Assembly: GCF_030317035.1 (NCBI RefSeq)
Contig: NZ_JASZYK010000005.1
Coordinates: forward strand, 409,916-473,915
Length of the DNA stretch: 64,000 nt
DNA from: Variovorax sp. J22G73
GTDB taxonomy: Bacteria; Pseudomonadota; Gammaproteobacteria; Burkholderiales; Burkholderiaceae_C
Direction: 5' to 3'
Both the position numbers and the translations under genes were made by a program. A model generated the notes under the pieces. That model worked only from the letters and a program-made list of their open reading frames with translations. It did no database searches and was not told the origin of the DNA. This document shows positions 50,746 through 59,835 of this stretch, one piece after another. Within the stretch, counting starts at the first letter, position 1. Each line of letters begins with the position of its first letter.

Positions 50746-50847
50746 CAAGTGAACAGGGCGTCGGGTGCTTCCCGCAGCGAAATAAAGGGGGAGCCCGAAG
50801 GGCGGAAGACATTCGCGGAGGGAAGTACCCGGCGGCCTGTTCACCCG
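50746..50847. repeat. Palindromic GTGAACAGG repeat, copy B (inverted)
   Basis: CAAGTGAACAGG (50746) and CCTGTTCACCCG (to 50847) bound an element that matches copy A at 32251 on the opposite strand, including the AAATAAAG core and CATTCGCGGAGGGAAGTACC. Similarity extends upstream to about 50712. It fills most of the gap between the LysR gene and the GsiA-type gene, and no promoter was recognised there. Confidence 0.78.
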
Positions 50848-50880
50848 CCCCGAACATTCCGCCGCAGCGTCAAGAAATCC

Positions 50881-52611
50881 TCAAGCAGCCTTCCGCTGCT
50901 CCCCCCCAGGCACAGCAGCAATCAGGCTGCGCGTATACGGATGCTGCGGCCGGTCCCAGATGTCCCGGTGACTTCCGGTCTCCACGATCTGGCCCTTGTT
51001 CATCACCATCACGCGGTCGGCGATGTAGCGCACCACCGACAGGTCGTGCGAGATGAACAGGTACGACAGCCCGAAGTCTTCCTTCAGCTCCACCAGCAGG
51101 TTCAGGATTTGCGCCTGCACCGACACATCGAGCGCCGACACCGGCTCGTCGAGCACGACCAGCGAAGGCCGCAACACCAACGCACGTGCGATGCCGATGC
51201 GCTGCCTCTGCCCGCCCGAGAACTCGTTCGGAAACCGCCTCCCCGCGTCCGCCGGCAACCCGACGCGCTCGAGGATGGCCGCGATGCGGTTGCGCCGCTC
51301 CGCGCGGTCCGACACACCGTGCACCTTCAGCACCGACTCGATGATGTCGAACACGCTGCGGCGCGGGTTCAGTGACGCATACGGGTCCTGGAACACCATC
51401 TGCACACGACGGCGCCAGGGCTTGAGGGCCTTTTCCGACAGCGACGCGATGTCGGTCCCATCGAACACGATGCGGCCCGACGCCGGGTTCACCAGCCGCA
51501 GCAGCGTGCGCGACAGCGTCGACTTGCCGCAACCCGACTCGCCCACCAGCCCGACCGTTTCTCCCGCGCGAATGTCGAACGACACGCCGTCCACCGCATG
51601 CAGCACTCCGCCGCCCCGCTTGGGGTAATCGGTGCGCAGCGCTTGCACCGACAGCAAGGGCTCCCCCGCGGCAGCACGAACGGGCAAGGCACGCACGGTC
51701 GAGCTGGGCACGGGCACGTGCAGTGCGAAGTCGCGCACACCGGTCACGGGGTTGAGCCGCGTCTGGATTTCCGGCAGCCGCGCATCGGCGTAGTGCAACG
51801 AGCTGCCCGCGTGCAACGACGCGCCGAGCAAGCCGCGGGTGTACGCATGCGCGGGCGCGGCGAAGAGCTTCGACGTGGGCGCCTCCTCGACCTTCTCGCC
51901 GCCGTACATCACGGCCACGCGGTCGGCCCATTGAGCGACCAGGCCCAGGTCGTGCGTGATGAGCAGCAGCGCCATGTCGAGCTCGCGGCGCAGGCCGTCG
52001 AGCAGTTCGAGGATCTGCGCCTGGATGGTCACGTCCAGCGCGGTGGAGGGCTCGTCGGCCACCAGCAGGCGCGGCTTGCAGGCCACGGCCATGGCGATCA
52101 TCACGCGCTGGCGTTGGCCGCCCGACAGGTGGTGCGGATGGTCGTCGATGCGCTGGTGCGGCTCGGGAATGCGCACGAGGTCGAGCAGCTCGATGGCGCG
52201 CTTGCGTGCTGCGAGCGCCGAGAGCTTTTCGTGACGCCGCAGCGTTTCCTCGATCTGCGCGCCGATGGTGTGCACCGGGTTCAGCGAGGTCATCGGCTCC
52301 TGGAAGATCATCGCGATCTCGCGGCCGCGCACTTCGCGCAACTGCGCCGGCGACAGCGCGAGGATGTCGCGCCCGTCGAAGTGGATGTTGCCGCGCAGCA
52401 CCGCGCCGGGCGCGAGCAGCCTCAGCAGCGCGAGCGCGGTGGTCGACTTGCCGCAGCCCGACTCGCCCACGAGCGCCAGCGTTTCGCCGCGCTGCAGGGT
52501 CAGGTCCAGGCCTCGAACCGCCTGGATGGGGCCGTTCGATCCATGGAAGAAAACGTCGAGGCCGCGCACGTCGAGCAGCGGCGGGGTGGTGGTGACTGGG
52601 TCTAGTGCCAT
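50881..52611 (-). CDS. GsiA-type ABC ATPase with two fused nucleotide-binding domains
   Basis: This 576-residue protein joins two oligopeptide-type ATPase domains. Walker A GESGCGKST occurs at 49-57 and 357-365, signatures LSGGQRQR and FSGGQRQR follow, and Walker B segments read LLVADEPSTALD and LVVLDEPVSALD. The same two-domain layout is found in GsiA, the glutathione importer ATPase. It lies 89 bases after the second permease gene. No binding-protein gene is in this operon, so the five SBP_bac_5 proteins elsewhere in the window are candidates to supply it. Confidence 0.88.
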   Translation of the reverse strand: MALDPVTTTPPLLDVRGLDVFFHGSNGPIQAVRGLDLTLQRGETLALVGESGCGKSTTALALLRLLAPGAVLRGNIHFDGRDILALSPAQLREVRGREIAMIFQEPMTSLNPVHTIGAQIEETLRRHEKLSALAARKRAIELLDLVRIPEPHQRIDDHPHHLSGGQRQRVMIAMAVACKPRLLVADEPSTALDVTIQAQILELLDGLRRELDMALLLITHDLGLVAQWADRVAVMYGGEKVEEAPTSKLFAAPAHAYTRGLLGASLHAGSSLHYADARLPEIQTRLNPVTGVRDFALHVPVPSSTVRALPVRAAAGEPLLSVQALRTDYPKRGGGVLHAVDGVSFDIRAGETVGLVGESGCGKSTLSRTLLRLVNPASGRIVFDGTDIASLSEKALKPWRRRVQMVFQDPYASLNPRRSVFDIIESVLKVHGVSDRAERRNRIAAILERVGLPADAGRRFPNEFSGGQRQRIGIARALVLRPSLVVLDEPVSALDVSVQAQILNLLVELKEDFGLSYLFISHDLSVVRYIADRVMVMNKGQIVETGSHRDIWDRPQHPYTRSLIAAVPGGEQRKAA

Positions 52612-52700
52612 TTCAGTGGGCCTGGTTTTTTGGGCTCTGTCTTTCGGGGCGTGTGCAAAGGCTTCTGCACTTGGGCACGCTGTCGGGGAACCGCGATCAC

Positions 52701-53672
52701 CTAGCGCCCCCGCAACCGCGGGTTGAACGCATCGTTGAGCCCATCGCCCACGAGGTTCAACGCCAGCACCGTCAGCACGATGGCCGCGCCCGGCAACGCC
52801 GTGAGGTACCACGCCGTGCGCAGCAGCTCGCGCCCCTGCCCGATCATGCTGCCCCACGACACAGCATTCGGGTCGCCCATGCCCAGGAACGACAGCGCCG
52901 ACTCGATGAGGATGGCGCTCGCCACCAGCACCGACGTGGTCACGATCACCGGCGGCAAGGCGTTGGGCAGCATCTCCTGGAAGATGATGCGGGCGTGGCT
53001 GAAGCCCTGGCTGCGAGCGGCGAGCACGAACTCGGTTTCGCGCAGCGCGCGGAACTCGGCGCGCACCAGCCGCGCGATGACCGGCCACGAGGCCAGGCCG
53101 ATGGCGAACACGATCACCGGCACCGAGGGCTGGCCGATGGCCACCACCACGATCACGAACAGGAACGACGGCATGGTCTGGAACAGCTCGGTGATGCGCA
53201 CCAGCACGTCGTCGATGCGGCCGCCGAAGTAGCCGGCGGTGGCGCCCACGAGCACGCCGATCACCAGGCTCAGCACGGCGGCCACCACGCCCACCGCGAG
53301 CGACACGCGCGCACCGTGCGCGATGCCGGCGATGACGTCGCGGCCCAGCGAGTCGCTGCCCAGCGGATAGGCCGCGTCCTGGCCCGGCCACAGCAGCGGC
53401 GGCGCGACCATGTCGAGCGGGTCGCCCGGGTACAGCCACGGCGCGAGCAGCGCCAGCACGAGCATGAACACGAGCAGCACCACGCCAGCCACCGCTGCAG
53501 GGTTGCGCAGGAAGGCGCGCACCGCGGCGTGGCGGCTGGAGAGGGGCTTGGCGTCGACCGCGGCCTTGGCGGCGACCGGTGCAACCGGTGCTGCCAGCGG
53601 TTCGGTGCGACGCACTGGCGGATGCGCTGGCGGATTCGCGATAGCGGAATCGAGTGTGAAAGGTGTGGACAT
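52701..53672 (-). CDS. Peptide/glutathione-type ABC permease (DppC/GsiD-like)
   Basis: This 323-residue permease has a 45-residue Ala/Pro-rich cytoplasmic start and about six membrane spans. It carries the PLGSDSLGRDVIAGIAHGAR motif diagnostic of the DppC/OppC/GsiD subunit and the EAA-like RSQGFSHARIIFQEMLPN loop. It sits between the other permease gene (56-base gap) and the fused ATPase gene. Confidence 0.88.
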   Translation of the reverse strand: MSTPFTLDSAIANPPAHPPVRRTEPLAAPVAPVAAKAAVDAKPLSSRHAAVRAFLRNPAAVAGVVLLVFMLVLALLAPWLYPGDPLDMVAPPLLWPGQDAAYPLGSDSLGRDVIAGIAHGARVSLAVGVVAAVLSLVIGVLVGATAGYFGGRIDDVLVRITELFQTMPSFLFVIVVVAIGQPSVPVIVFAIGLASWPVIARLVRAEFRALRETEFVLAARSQGFSHARIIFQEMLPNALPPVIVTTSVLVASAILIESALSFLGMGDPNAVSWGSMIGQGRELLRTAWYLTALPGAAIVLTVLALNLVGDGLNDAFNPRLRGR

Positions 53673-53728
53673 CGAGCGCTTTGAAAGCTGGAATTCGAGA
53701 GAAGAAGAAAAGAAACCGCGGGTGCGCT

Positions 53729-54712
53729 TCAGCGCACCTGGATGCGCGGGTCCAGCCACGCGTGCAGCAGGTCGACCAGCATGTTCGCCACGATGACCAG
53801 CAGCGACGACATCAGCAGCACGCCCAGCAGCACGGTGTAGTCGCGCCCGGCCACCGAGTCGAAGGCCAGGCGGCCGAGGCCGGGCCAGCTGAACACCGTC
53901 TCGACCACCACCGCGCCGCCCAGCAGCGTGCCGAAGTGCATGCCCGCCACCGTGGTGACCGGAATGAGCGCGTTGCGCAATATGTGGCGCAGGTTGACCG
54001 TCCACGGGTGCAGGCCCTTGGCCTCGGCCGTGCGCACGAAGTCCTGCCGCGCCACCTCGAGCATCGCGGCGCGCGTGAGGCGCGAGAAGATGGCGATGTA
54101 GAACCCGGCCATGGCCAGCGCCGGCAGCACCAGGTGCCGCGCCACGTCGACCACGTGCGTCCAGCCGGTGTAGCCCGCGCCGATGCTCTCGCTGCCGCCG
54201 GTGGGCAGCCAGCCCAGGTGCACCGAGAACAGCACGATGGCCATCAGCCCCAGCCAGAAGCCCGGCGTGGAATACAGCAGCAGCGCCAGCACCGAGAGCG
54301 TGCGGTCTTGCCAGCGGCCCACGCGCGTGGCCATGACCGTGCCCGCGGCAATGCCGATGGCCAGCGCGAAGGCCAGCGCCGTGATCATCAACAACAGCGT
54401 GTTGCCCAGCCGCGCGCCGATGAGCGACACCACCGGCATGTTGTAGCGCGGAGAAACACCGAGGCTGAAGTGCGCCAGGTTGTTCAGGTAGGCGAACAGC
54501 TGCTGGATGACCGGCAGGTCGAGCCCGAAGTGCGTGCGCAGCTGCGCCATGCTCTCCGCGGTGGCCGAGCCCGATTCGGCGGCCACCACGTCGGCGGCGT
54601 CGCCCGGAATCCACTGCATCAGGACGAAGTTGAGAAGAATCACGCCGATGACGGTCGGCACGGCCTGCCAGGCCGTGCGCACCAGCGTGCGGCTCGCGCT
54701 GCGCAGGTTCAT
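53729..54712 (-). CDS. Peptide/glutathione-type ABC permease (DppB/GsiC-like)
   Basis: This 327-residue permease has an N-terminal span followed by a long periplasmic loop (the MQWIPGDAADVV region through LGLDLPVIQQ-like sequence). It also has the EAA loop KGLHPWTVNLRHILRNALIP and the VVVETVFSWPGLGRL end typical of DppB/GsiC. Its ATG overlaps the stop of the dioxygenase-rhodanese gene by four bases, so import and thiol metabolism are directly coupled. Confidence 0.88.
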   Translation of the reverse strand: MNLRSASRTLVRTAWQAVPTVIGVILLNFVLMQWIPGDAADVVAAESGSATAESMAQLRTHFGLDLPVIQQLFAYLNNLAHFSLGVSPRYNMPVVSLIGARLGNTLLLMITALAFALAIGIAAGTVMATRVGRWQDRTLSVLALLLYSTPGFWLGLMAIVLFSVHLGWLPTGGSESIGAGYTGWTHVVDVARHLVLPALAMAGFYIAIFSRLTRAAMLEVARQDFVRTAEAKGLHPWTVNLRHILRNALIPVTTVAGMHFGTLLGGAVVVETVFSWPGLGRLAFDSVAGRDYTVLLGVLLMSSLLVIVANMLVDLLHAWLDPRIQVR

Positions 54713-56946
54713 GACGCTGCCGCCTCGCTGGCCTTGACCAGCCGGATGCCCACGTCGCCTTCGCGTTCGAGCTGCGCGACCAGGCCGATTTCCCAGTCGA
54801 GGTACTGCTGGAAGCCGGCGTCGCGTTTGGCCAGGTCGGCATGCGCGTAGGGGCTGTACCAATGGTCGTCGTCGCCGGTCAGCACGCCTTCGGGGCCGGT
54901 GGCGGTGGGCAGGCGCGCGGCGCTCCAGGCTTGCGTGCCACCCGCGATGGCGCGCACGGTGCGCCCGGTGCGCGCAGCCAGCTCGGCCGCCACGGTGCGT
55001 GCCAGCACGCCGTCGGACGACGTGAGCACCACGACCTGCGACGCAGGCAGGTCGGCGGTGAACTCCTGCAGACGATCAGGCACCGCGAAGCGCGCGCCCG
55101 CGATGTGCCGGCGCTCGAAGGCCGAGCGGCGCTCCACGTCGAAGGCCACGGCCTTGCCGGCCTCCAGCGCCGCGGCGGCTTCGCGCGGCGCGATGTCGGG
55201 GGTGAAGGCCCGCAGCGCCAGCACGCGCACCGGCTCGGGGCCGAGCACGCGCACGGGCAATGCCGGCGGCGACAGCACAAACACCTCGTGCCCGCCCAGT
55301 TGCGCGAGCCATGCGCCGGTGGTCAGCGCGCGCACGCCGTCCCAGTCGGCCAGCACGATGCGCGCGCGCCGCGTGCCCACGTATTCGTCGGTGGCCTGCA
55401 CCAGCTGGCCGCCCGGCGCCCAGCGCCAGCCTTCGAGGTGGCCGGCTTCGTACTCCTGGCGGGTGCGCACGTCGAACCGGTACAGCGAGCGCTCGTCGGC
55501 GTCGGCCTCGGCCTGGAAGCTCGCGAGCGTGGCCGCGTCGATGCGGCGCACGCCGGCGCGCGCGGCCACGTCCTCGGCCCGCGCACGGGCGCTCTGGCGT
55601 GTTTGCTCGCCCGGCTCGGGCAGCGGCGCCGCGCGGCCGTGGGCCAGCTCGCGGCCGGCCAGCAGCCAGGCCATGGTGCCGTCCTTGAGCGACACCACCT
55701 TGTTGGGAATGCCCGCGTCGATGAGCGTCTGCGCGCCCACGATGCTGCGCGTGCGGCCGGCGCAGTTCACCACCACCAGCGTCTCGGGCCGGGGCGCGAG
55801 TTCCTGGATGCGGTAGACCAGCTCGGCGCCCGGCAGGCTGTGCGCGAACGGCAGGCTGAAGTCGGCGAACTCCTCGGGCGTGCGGCTGTCGACCACCACG
55901 ATGTCGTCGCCGCGCTGCACGCGGGCGTGCAGGTCGTCCACCGAAATCCAGGGCGTGTGCTTCTGGTGCTCGATGACCTCGCCGAAGGCCTTGCTCGGCA
56001 CGTTGCTGCCGCTGAACAGCTCGTAGCCCGCCGCCGCCCAGCCTTCGGTGCCGCCGGCCAGCACCGACACGTTGCGCCAGCCCAGGCGCACCAGTTTGGA
56101 GGCGGCCTCGTGCGCGAGCGATTCGTCGGCGTCGGCCAGCACGATGCGGGTGCCGCGGCGCGGCACCAGCCGGTCGATCTGCACCTCCAGCCGCCATAGG
56201 GGCGCCGAGGCGGCCAGCAGGATGTGGCTGCGCACGAACACGCCGGTCTCGCGCACGTCGAGCAGCGCGATCTCCTCGCCGTCGGCCAGCGCGGCCTTCA
56301 GCGCCTGCGGCGTGGTGGCCGGATGGCGGATGTTCTTCGGCGGCGCAAAGTGCCTGAAGCTGCCGCCCTCCTTGCCTTGGAACACCACGCGGCGGTCGAG
56401 CAGCTGCAGCGCGCGGCCGTAGAAGTGCAGGTGGCGGCCGTCCTGCCCGCCGATGAGCTCGATGGTGTGCACGTCGTCGGGCAGCAGCACCACGGCGCTG
56501 CCGGCGGCCACGTCGACGGTGGCGGTCTGCACCAGCGCATCGCGCGCGGGGTCGGCGGTTTTCTCGCGGCGGTAGAGCACGTTGCGCTCGTTGCCTTCCA
56601 CGCCGGTAATCACGGCCCAGGTGGTGTGGTCGTGCGGCGGCTGAGCCTTGCCCGCCAGGCCGGCCGACAGGTACAGCGCGAAGCCGCCGTCGGCGTCTTC
56701 GGCCAGGCGGTAGACCTGCGCGGGGCGCGCCGCGTCGATGGGAAAGTGGGCGGCGGGGAACAGCGACTTCTGCTGGCCGAGCGCGATCAGCGCATCGGCC
56801 ACGGCCTGCAGGGTGGGCTTGTCGGCTGCGTCACCCTTGTGGGCGAGCAGCCCGCGGGCCTGTGCCAGGAAGGCGTCGATGGCGCGCGCTCGCGCGCTGG
56901 CAATGTCGTTGCCCGCGGTTTCCACGGGGAGGTCGGAGAGGCTCAT
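54709..56946 (-). CDS. Cysteine dioxygenase fused to four rhodanese domains
   Basis: This 745-residue protein begins with a cysteine dioxygenase-type cupin. Ligands are H105 and H107 in PPHDHTTWAVITGVEG and H160 in LPDDVHTIELIG. Four rhodanese-type domains occupy roughly residues 210-310, 330-440, 470-570 and 580-680, with the same DWEIGLVAQ tail as the free-standing rhodanese. Only the second domain keeps the catalytic cysteine (C395 in VVNCAGRTRSIVGAQ). The protein can therefore oxidise a thiol and transfer sulfane sulfur in one chain. It is first in an operon with the GsiC/GsiD/GsiA-type importer and divergent from the Bug gene at 57089. The window also encodes each half separately (37062 and 29598). 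Confidence 0.88.
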   Translation of the reverse strand: MSLSDLPVETAGNDIASARARAIDAFLAQARGLLAHKGDAADKPTLQAVADALIALGQQKSLFPAAHFPIDAARPAQVYRLAEDADGGFALYLSAGLAGKAQPPHDHTTWAVITGVEGNERNVLYRREKTADPARDALVQTATVDVAAGSAVVLLPDDVHTIELIGGQDGRHLHFYGRALQLLDRRVVFQGKEGGSFRHFAPPKNIRHPATTPQALKAALADGEEIALLDVRETGVFVRSHILLAASAPLWRLEVQIDRLVPRRGTRIVLADADESLAHEAASKLVRLGWRNVSVLAGGTEGWAAAGYELFSGSNVPSKAFGEVIEHQKHTPWISVDDLHARVQRGDDIVVVDSRTPEEFADFSLPFAHSLPGAELVYRIQELAPRPETLVVVNCAGRTRSIVGAQTLIDAGIPNKVVSLKDGTMAWLLAGRELAHGRAAPLPEPGEQTRQSARARAEDVAARAGVRRIDAATLASFQAEADADERSLYRFDVRTRQEYEAGHLEGWRWAPGGQLVQATDEYVGTRRARIVLADWDGVRALTTGAWLAQLGGHEVFVLSPPALPVRVLGPEPVRVLALRAFTPDIAPREAAAALEAGKAVAFDVERRSAFERRHIAGARFAVPDRLQEFTADLPASQVVVLTSSDGVLARTVAAELAARTGRTVRAIAGGTQAWSAARLPTATGPEGVLTGDDDHWYSPYAHADLAKRDAGFQQYLDWEIGLVAQLEREGDVGIRLVKASEAAAS

Positions 56947-57010
56947 GGGGGGACTTTCTGGGGGCAGGAAGGCAATTCGACAGTCAGGCTAAGCCGGCCA
57001 CCGCGCGCGC

Positions 57011-57079
57011 CCAACGAAGTTTTTCTTCTACGCATATCCGGTTTGCTTCGTTGGAGACGGCCGGCGCGGCTCCTAGATT
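57011..57079 (+). promoter_or_regulatory. Activator site with perfect 9-base inverted repeat and promoter
   Basis: CCAACGAAG (57011-57019) and CTTCGTTGG (57046-57054) are perfect inverted arms. Between them lies TACGCATATCCGG. The right arm runs into a -35-like TTGGAG (57051-57056), followed after 17 bases by TAGATT (57074-57079), 9 bases before the ATG at 57089. The site also lies upstream of the fusion gene on the other strand. Confidence 0.58.
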
Positions 57080-57088
57080 GGCCGGCAC

Positions 57089-58111
57089 ATGACAACAAAC
57101 TCCCCTCTTCTCGTCCCGGCCGCGCCGCGCCGTGCCGTGCTGGGCGCATTGGCGCTGGCCTTCAGTGGCTTCGGCGGCTTCAGCGCCCTGGCGCATGCCG
57201 CCGATGACGCGGCCGGCTTCCCCTCCAAACCCGTCCACATCGTGGTACCCGTGGCCGCTGGCGGCAGCGCCGACAAGCTCACGCGGCTCATCGCGCAGGG
57301 CCTGACCGAGCGCTGGGGACAGTCGGTGGTGGTCGAGAACCTGGCCGGCGCCAGCGGCACCATCGGCGCGGCCCGCGTGGCCAAGGCCCCGGCTGACGGC
57401 TACACGCTGCTGCAACAGGGCGAAGGCCTGACGCTCAACGGCATTCTTTTCGACCGCCTGCCCTACGACGGCCAGAAGGCCTTCACGCCGGTCATCAAGG
57501 CGGTGGTGAACCCGCAGATCCTGGTGGTGAACCCCAAGACGGGCATCACCGATTTCCGCGGCTACCTGGCGCGCGCCAAGGCCAAGCCGCAGTCGATCAG
57601 CCTCGGGCTGCCGGGCAACGGTGGCATCGCCCACGTGGCGCACGAAATGATCGCGCAGGACACCGGCGCGCAGGTCAACTACATCCCCTACTCCGGCGGC
57701 GGGCCGGCCACGCTCGACGTGCTGGCCGGCCATGTGGACGCCACGCTCATCACCCTGGCGGCCGTGACCGACCACGTGCGCGCCGGCAAGCTGCGCGCGC
57801 TTGCCGTGACCACGCCCTACCGCTCCGCCGCGTTGCCCGACGTGCCCACCATGGCCGAGGCCGGCCTGCCCGGCTTCTCGGTGGAAAGCTGGCAGGGCTA
57901 CTTCGCGCCCGCGGGCACGCCCGCCGCGGTGGTGGCGAAGATCAACCGCGACATCGAGGCCGTGATCGCGTCGCCCGACACCCGCGCGAAGCTGGAAGAC
58001 ATGGGCTTCAAGGTGGCCGGCGGCACGCCCGCCGACATGGCGCGCACGCTGGCGGGCGAGCGCGTGCGCTACGCTAAGACCATCCAGACGGCGGGCATCA
58101 CCTTGCGCTGA
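57089..58111 (+). CDS. Bug/TctC-family substrate-binding protein
   Basis: This 340-residue periplasmic protein has a signal peptide cut near AHA-AD. It carries the Bug-family markers FPSKPVHIVVPVAAGGSADK, the GAARVAKAPADGYTLL block and YIPYSGGGPATLDVLAGHVD. Such proteins serve tripartite tricarboxylate-type transporters or act as sensors; betaproteobacteria have many orphans, and no TctAB genes are present here. It carries one of the best shared promoters, which places it in the same presumed sulfur regulon. The ligand is unknown, perhaps a sulfur-containing carboxylate. Confidence 0.88.
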   Translation: MTTNSPLLVPAAPRRAVLGALALAFSGFGGFSALAHAADDAAGFPSKPVHIVVPVAAGGSADKLTRLIAQGLTERWGQSVVVENLAGASGTIGAARVAKAPADGYTLLQQGEGLTLNGILFDRLPYDGQKAFTPVIKAVVNPQILVVNPKTGITDFRGYLARAKAKPQSISLGLPGNGGIAHVAHEMIAQDTGAQVNYIPYSGGGPATLDVLAGHVDATLITLAAVTDHVRAGKLRALAVTTPYRSAALPDVPTMAEAGLPGFSVESWQGYFAPAGTPAAVVAKINRDIEAVIASPDTRAKLEDMGFKVAGGTPADMARTLAGERVRYAKTIQTAGITLR

Positions 58112-58132
58112 CGCACTGCGCCGGGCGGAGGG

Positions 58133-59593
58133 TCAGGCCGCCAGCTTCTGCGCCCCGCGCTGCCACAGCGCAGCGGCGTAGAACTCCTCGCCGAAATCGG
58201 CCGGCACCTCGGCCCGGGTGCGCGCCTCGTGCAGCGCCAGGTCGGCGTGCAGCAGGTCTTCGCTGATGCGCCGCACCACCGCCGGCACATAGCCGCGAAT
58301 GCTCGGCACATCGCCCAGCGGCAGCCCGGTGGTGGCAAAGCCGCCGGGGTTGTAGGTGTGGATGTCGCGCAGCCAGGGCGCGCTGCCCGGCGTTTTCTCG
58401 ATGTATTCCAGCCCCGCGCCCAGGTACGGCGCGGCGCCCAGTTCGTCGTCGCGCTCGTGCGCCTCGGGCTGGTAGCGGTCGCGCCAGCGCAGCACCAGGT
58501 CGGCGATGCCGGCCAGCTCGGGGCGTTGCAAGAGTTCGTGCGTGTAGCCGGTGCCGGCGATCACGAAGTCGAAGTGAAAGCGCTCGTCGTGCACCGAGGC
58601 CACCACCTGGCTACCCTGCACCTGCGCGCCCTGCCACGGCGCGCCCACGTGCAGGTGGAAGTTCGAAAAGGCCAGCACGCGCTGCACCGAATCGGGCGGC
58701 GGCGTGGTGCCCAGGCGGCGGTAGCGCGCCGCGTGGTGCCAGCGCGTGGCGTCGGGCAGCGACAGGTAGTTGTCATAGAAGCCGGGGTAGCCGCGCACGC
58801 GCGCCACCGGCGTGGCGGCGATGCGGTCGCGGCGCGAGAACAGGTGCACGGCCGCGGCGCCGTTTTCGAGCGCCACCGCCGCGGCATCGAAGGCCGACGC
58901 GGCACCGCCGATCACCGCCACCGTCTTGCCCGAGAGCGCCGCGAAGTCGATCGCGTGGCCCGTGTGGGCCGCCAGGCCCTGGCTCACGGCGGTCGACAGC
59001 AGCTCGGGAATGAAGGGCGCGCCGCTGCCGACCACGCCGTTCGCAAAGATCAGCTTACGCGCCGTTTCCGTGCGCGGCGCGCCTTTCACCTCCAGGTGCA
59101 GCCTGAAGTGCGGCACGGCGCCGTCAGGCACCGGCTCGAAGCGCACCAGCCGCGTGTGGTAGCGCACCGTGGTGCCGGTGATGCCGCGGAACCAGTCGAG
59201 GTACGCGGCCCAGTCGGTGCGGCCGATGCGGTCGATGGCGGCGTAGGCCTCCTGCCCGTGGCGCGCCTCGTACCAGGCCTGGAAGCCGAGCGCCGACACC
59301 GGGCCCTCGGGCCCGACCAGGTTCTTCAGCGTGCGCAGCTTGTGCATGCGCGCCCGCGTGAGCCATACGCCCGCCTGCGAGGCGCCGCCCGCCTCGTCGA
59401 TCACGCTCACGCCGCCGATGCCTGCGCGCTGCAGCGCGAAGGCGAAGGCGCTGCCGCTCTGGCCGCTGCCCACGATGAGCACGTTGTGGTCCACGCCGTC
59501 GTGCGCGGGCACCCAGTTGGCGGGCGCGGGGCCGAGCAGGCGCAGCGCTTCGTGGGCACGATGGTCGGGGTTCGATGGCGACGCGAATGTCAT
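58133..59593 (-). CDS. Class B-type flavoprotein monooxygenase
   Basis: This 486-residue protein has an FAD-binding GSGQSG motif at 42-47 and a second nucleotide motif (VAVIGGAASAFDAA) in the middle for NAD(P)H. It also has the ATG-like FVIAGTGYTHELL segment near the end of the fold. This matches flavin-containing or Baeyer-Villiger-type monooxygenases and related FAD-dependent oxidoreductases, some of which oxidise sulfur or nitrogen. It is preceded by a 344-base gap with two stable hairpins in its likely 5' leader. It is divergent from the second Ssu-type transport operon. Confidence 0.8.
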   Translation of the reverse strand: MTFASPSNPDHRAHEALRLLGPAPANWVPAHDGVDHNVLIVGSGQSGSAFAFALQRAGIGGVSVIDEAGGASQAGVWLTRARMHKLRTLKNLVGPEGPVSALGFQAWYEARHGQEAYAAIDRIGRTDWAAYLDWFRGITGTTVRYHTRLVRFEPVPDGAVPHFRLHLEVKGAPRTETARKLIFANGVVGSGAPFIPELLSTAVSQGLAAHTGHAIDFAALSGKTVAVIGGAASAFDAAAVALENGAAAVHLFSRRDRIAATPVARVRGYPGFYDNYLSLPDATRWHHAARYRRLGTTPPPDSVQRVLAFSNFHLHVGAPWQGAQVQGSQVVASVHDERFHFDFVIAGTGYTHELLQRPELAGIADLVLRWRDRYQPEAHERDDELGAAPYLGAGLEYIEKTPGSAPWLRDIHTYNPGGFATTGLPLGDVPSIRGYVPAVVRRISEDLLHADLALHEARTRAEVPADFGEEFYAAALWQRGAQKLAA

Positions 59594-59644
59594 GGGCTGG
59601 AGGCTGCCGAAGGGCAAGCAGCGGAAGTACGGTGGAAGAAAAGT

Positions 59645-59688
59645 GCGGGCCCCGAAGGGCCCGCGAACCGTCGCCGCTTTCCGGCGAC
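59645..59688 (-). ncRNA. Two stable hairpins: structured leader or small RNA
   Basis: GCGGGCCC (59645-59652) pairs with GGGCCCGC (59657-59664) around a 4-base loop. GTCGCCG (59670-59676) pairs with CGGCGAC (59682-59688) around a 5-base loop. On the minus strand the GC stem comes second and is followed by ACTTTTCTT, a terminator-like ending 52 bases before the flavoprotein ATG. This could be a leader attenuator or the 3' end of a small RNA. I recognise no known riboswitch. Confidence 0.35.
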
Positions 59689-59753
59689 CAGGAGACACTC
59701 ACCCTCGAAGGCAAGAGCTGACATTCTTGGCCAACAAGCGCGCCGGCCCAAGC

Positions 59754-59797
59754 ACGGAAAACGCATACGCTGATCCGTTTTTCGTTCTTTGCGTTCG
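59754..59797. promoter_or_regulatory. GCATA-type box in the divergent gap
   Basis: ACGGAAAACGCATACGCTGA followed by TCCGTTTTTCGTT resembles the site at 31264. ACGGAAAACG and the later CGTTTTTCGT are near-inverted copies. It may serve either the flavoprotein gene or the transport operon; no paired -10 was seen. Confidence 0.4.
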
Positions 59798-59835
59798 CAC
59801 GGCCGGCACGGCCCGCCCGGTGCATCCCGGCCGCT

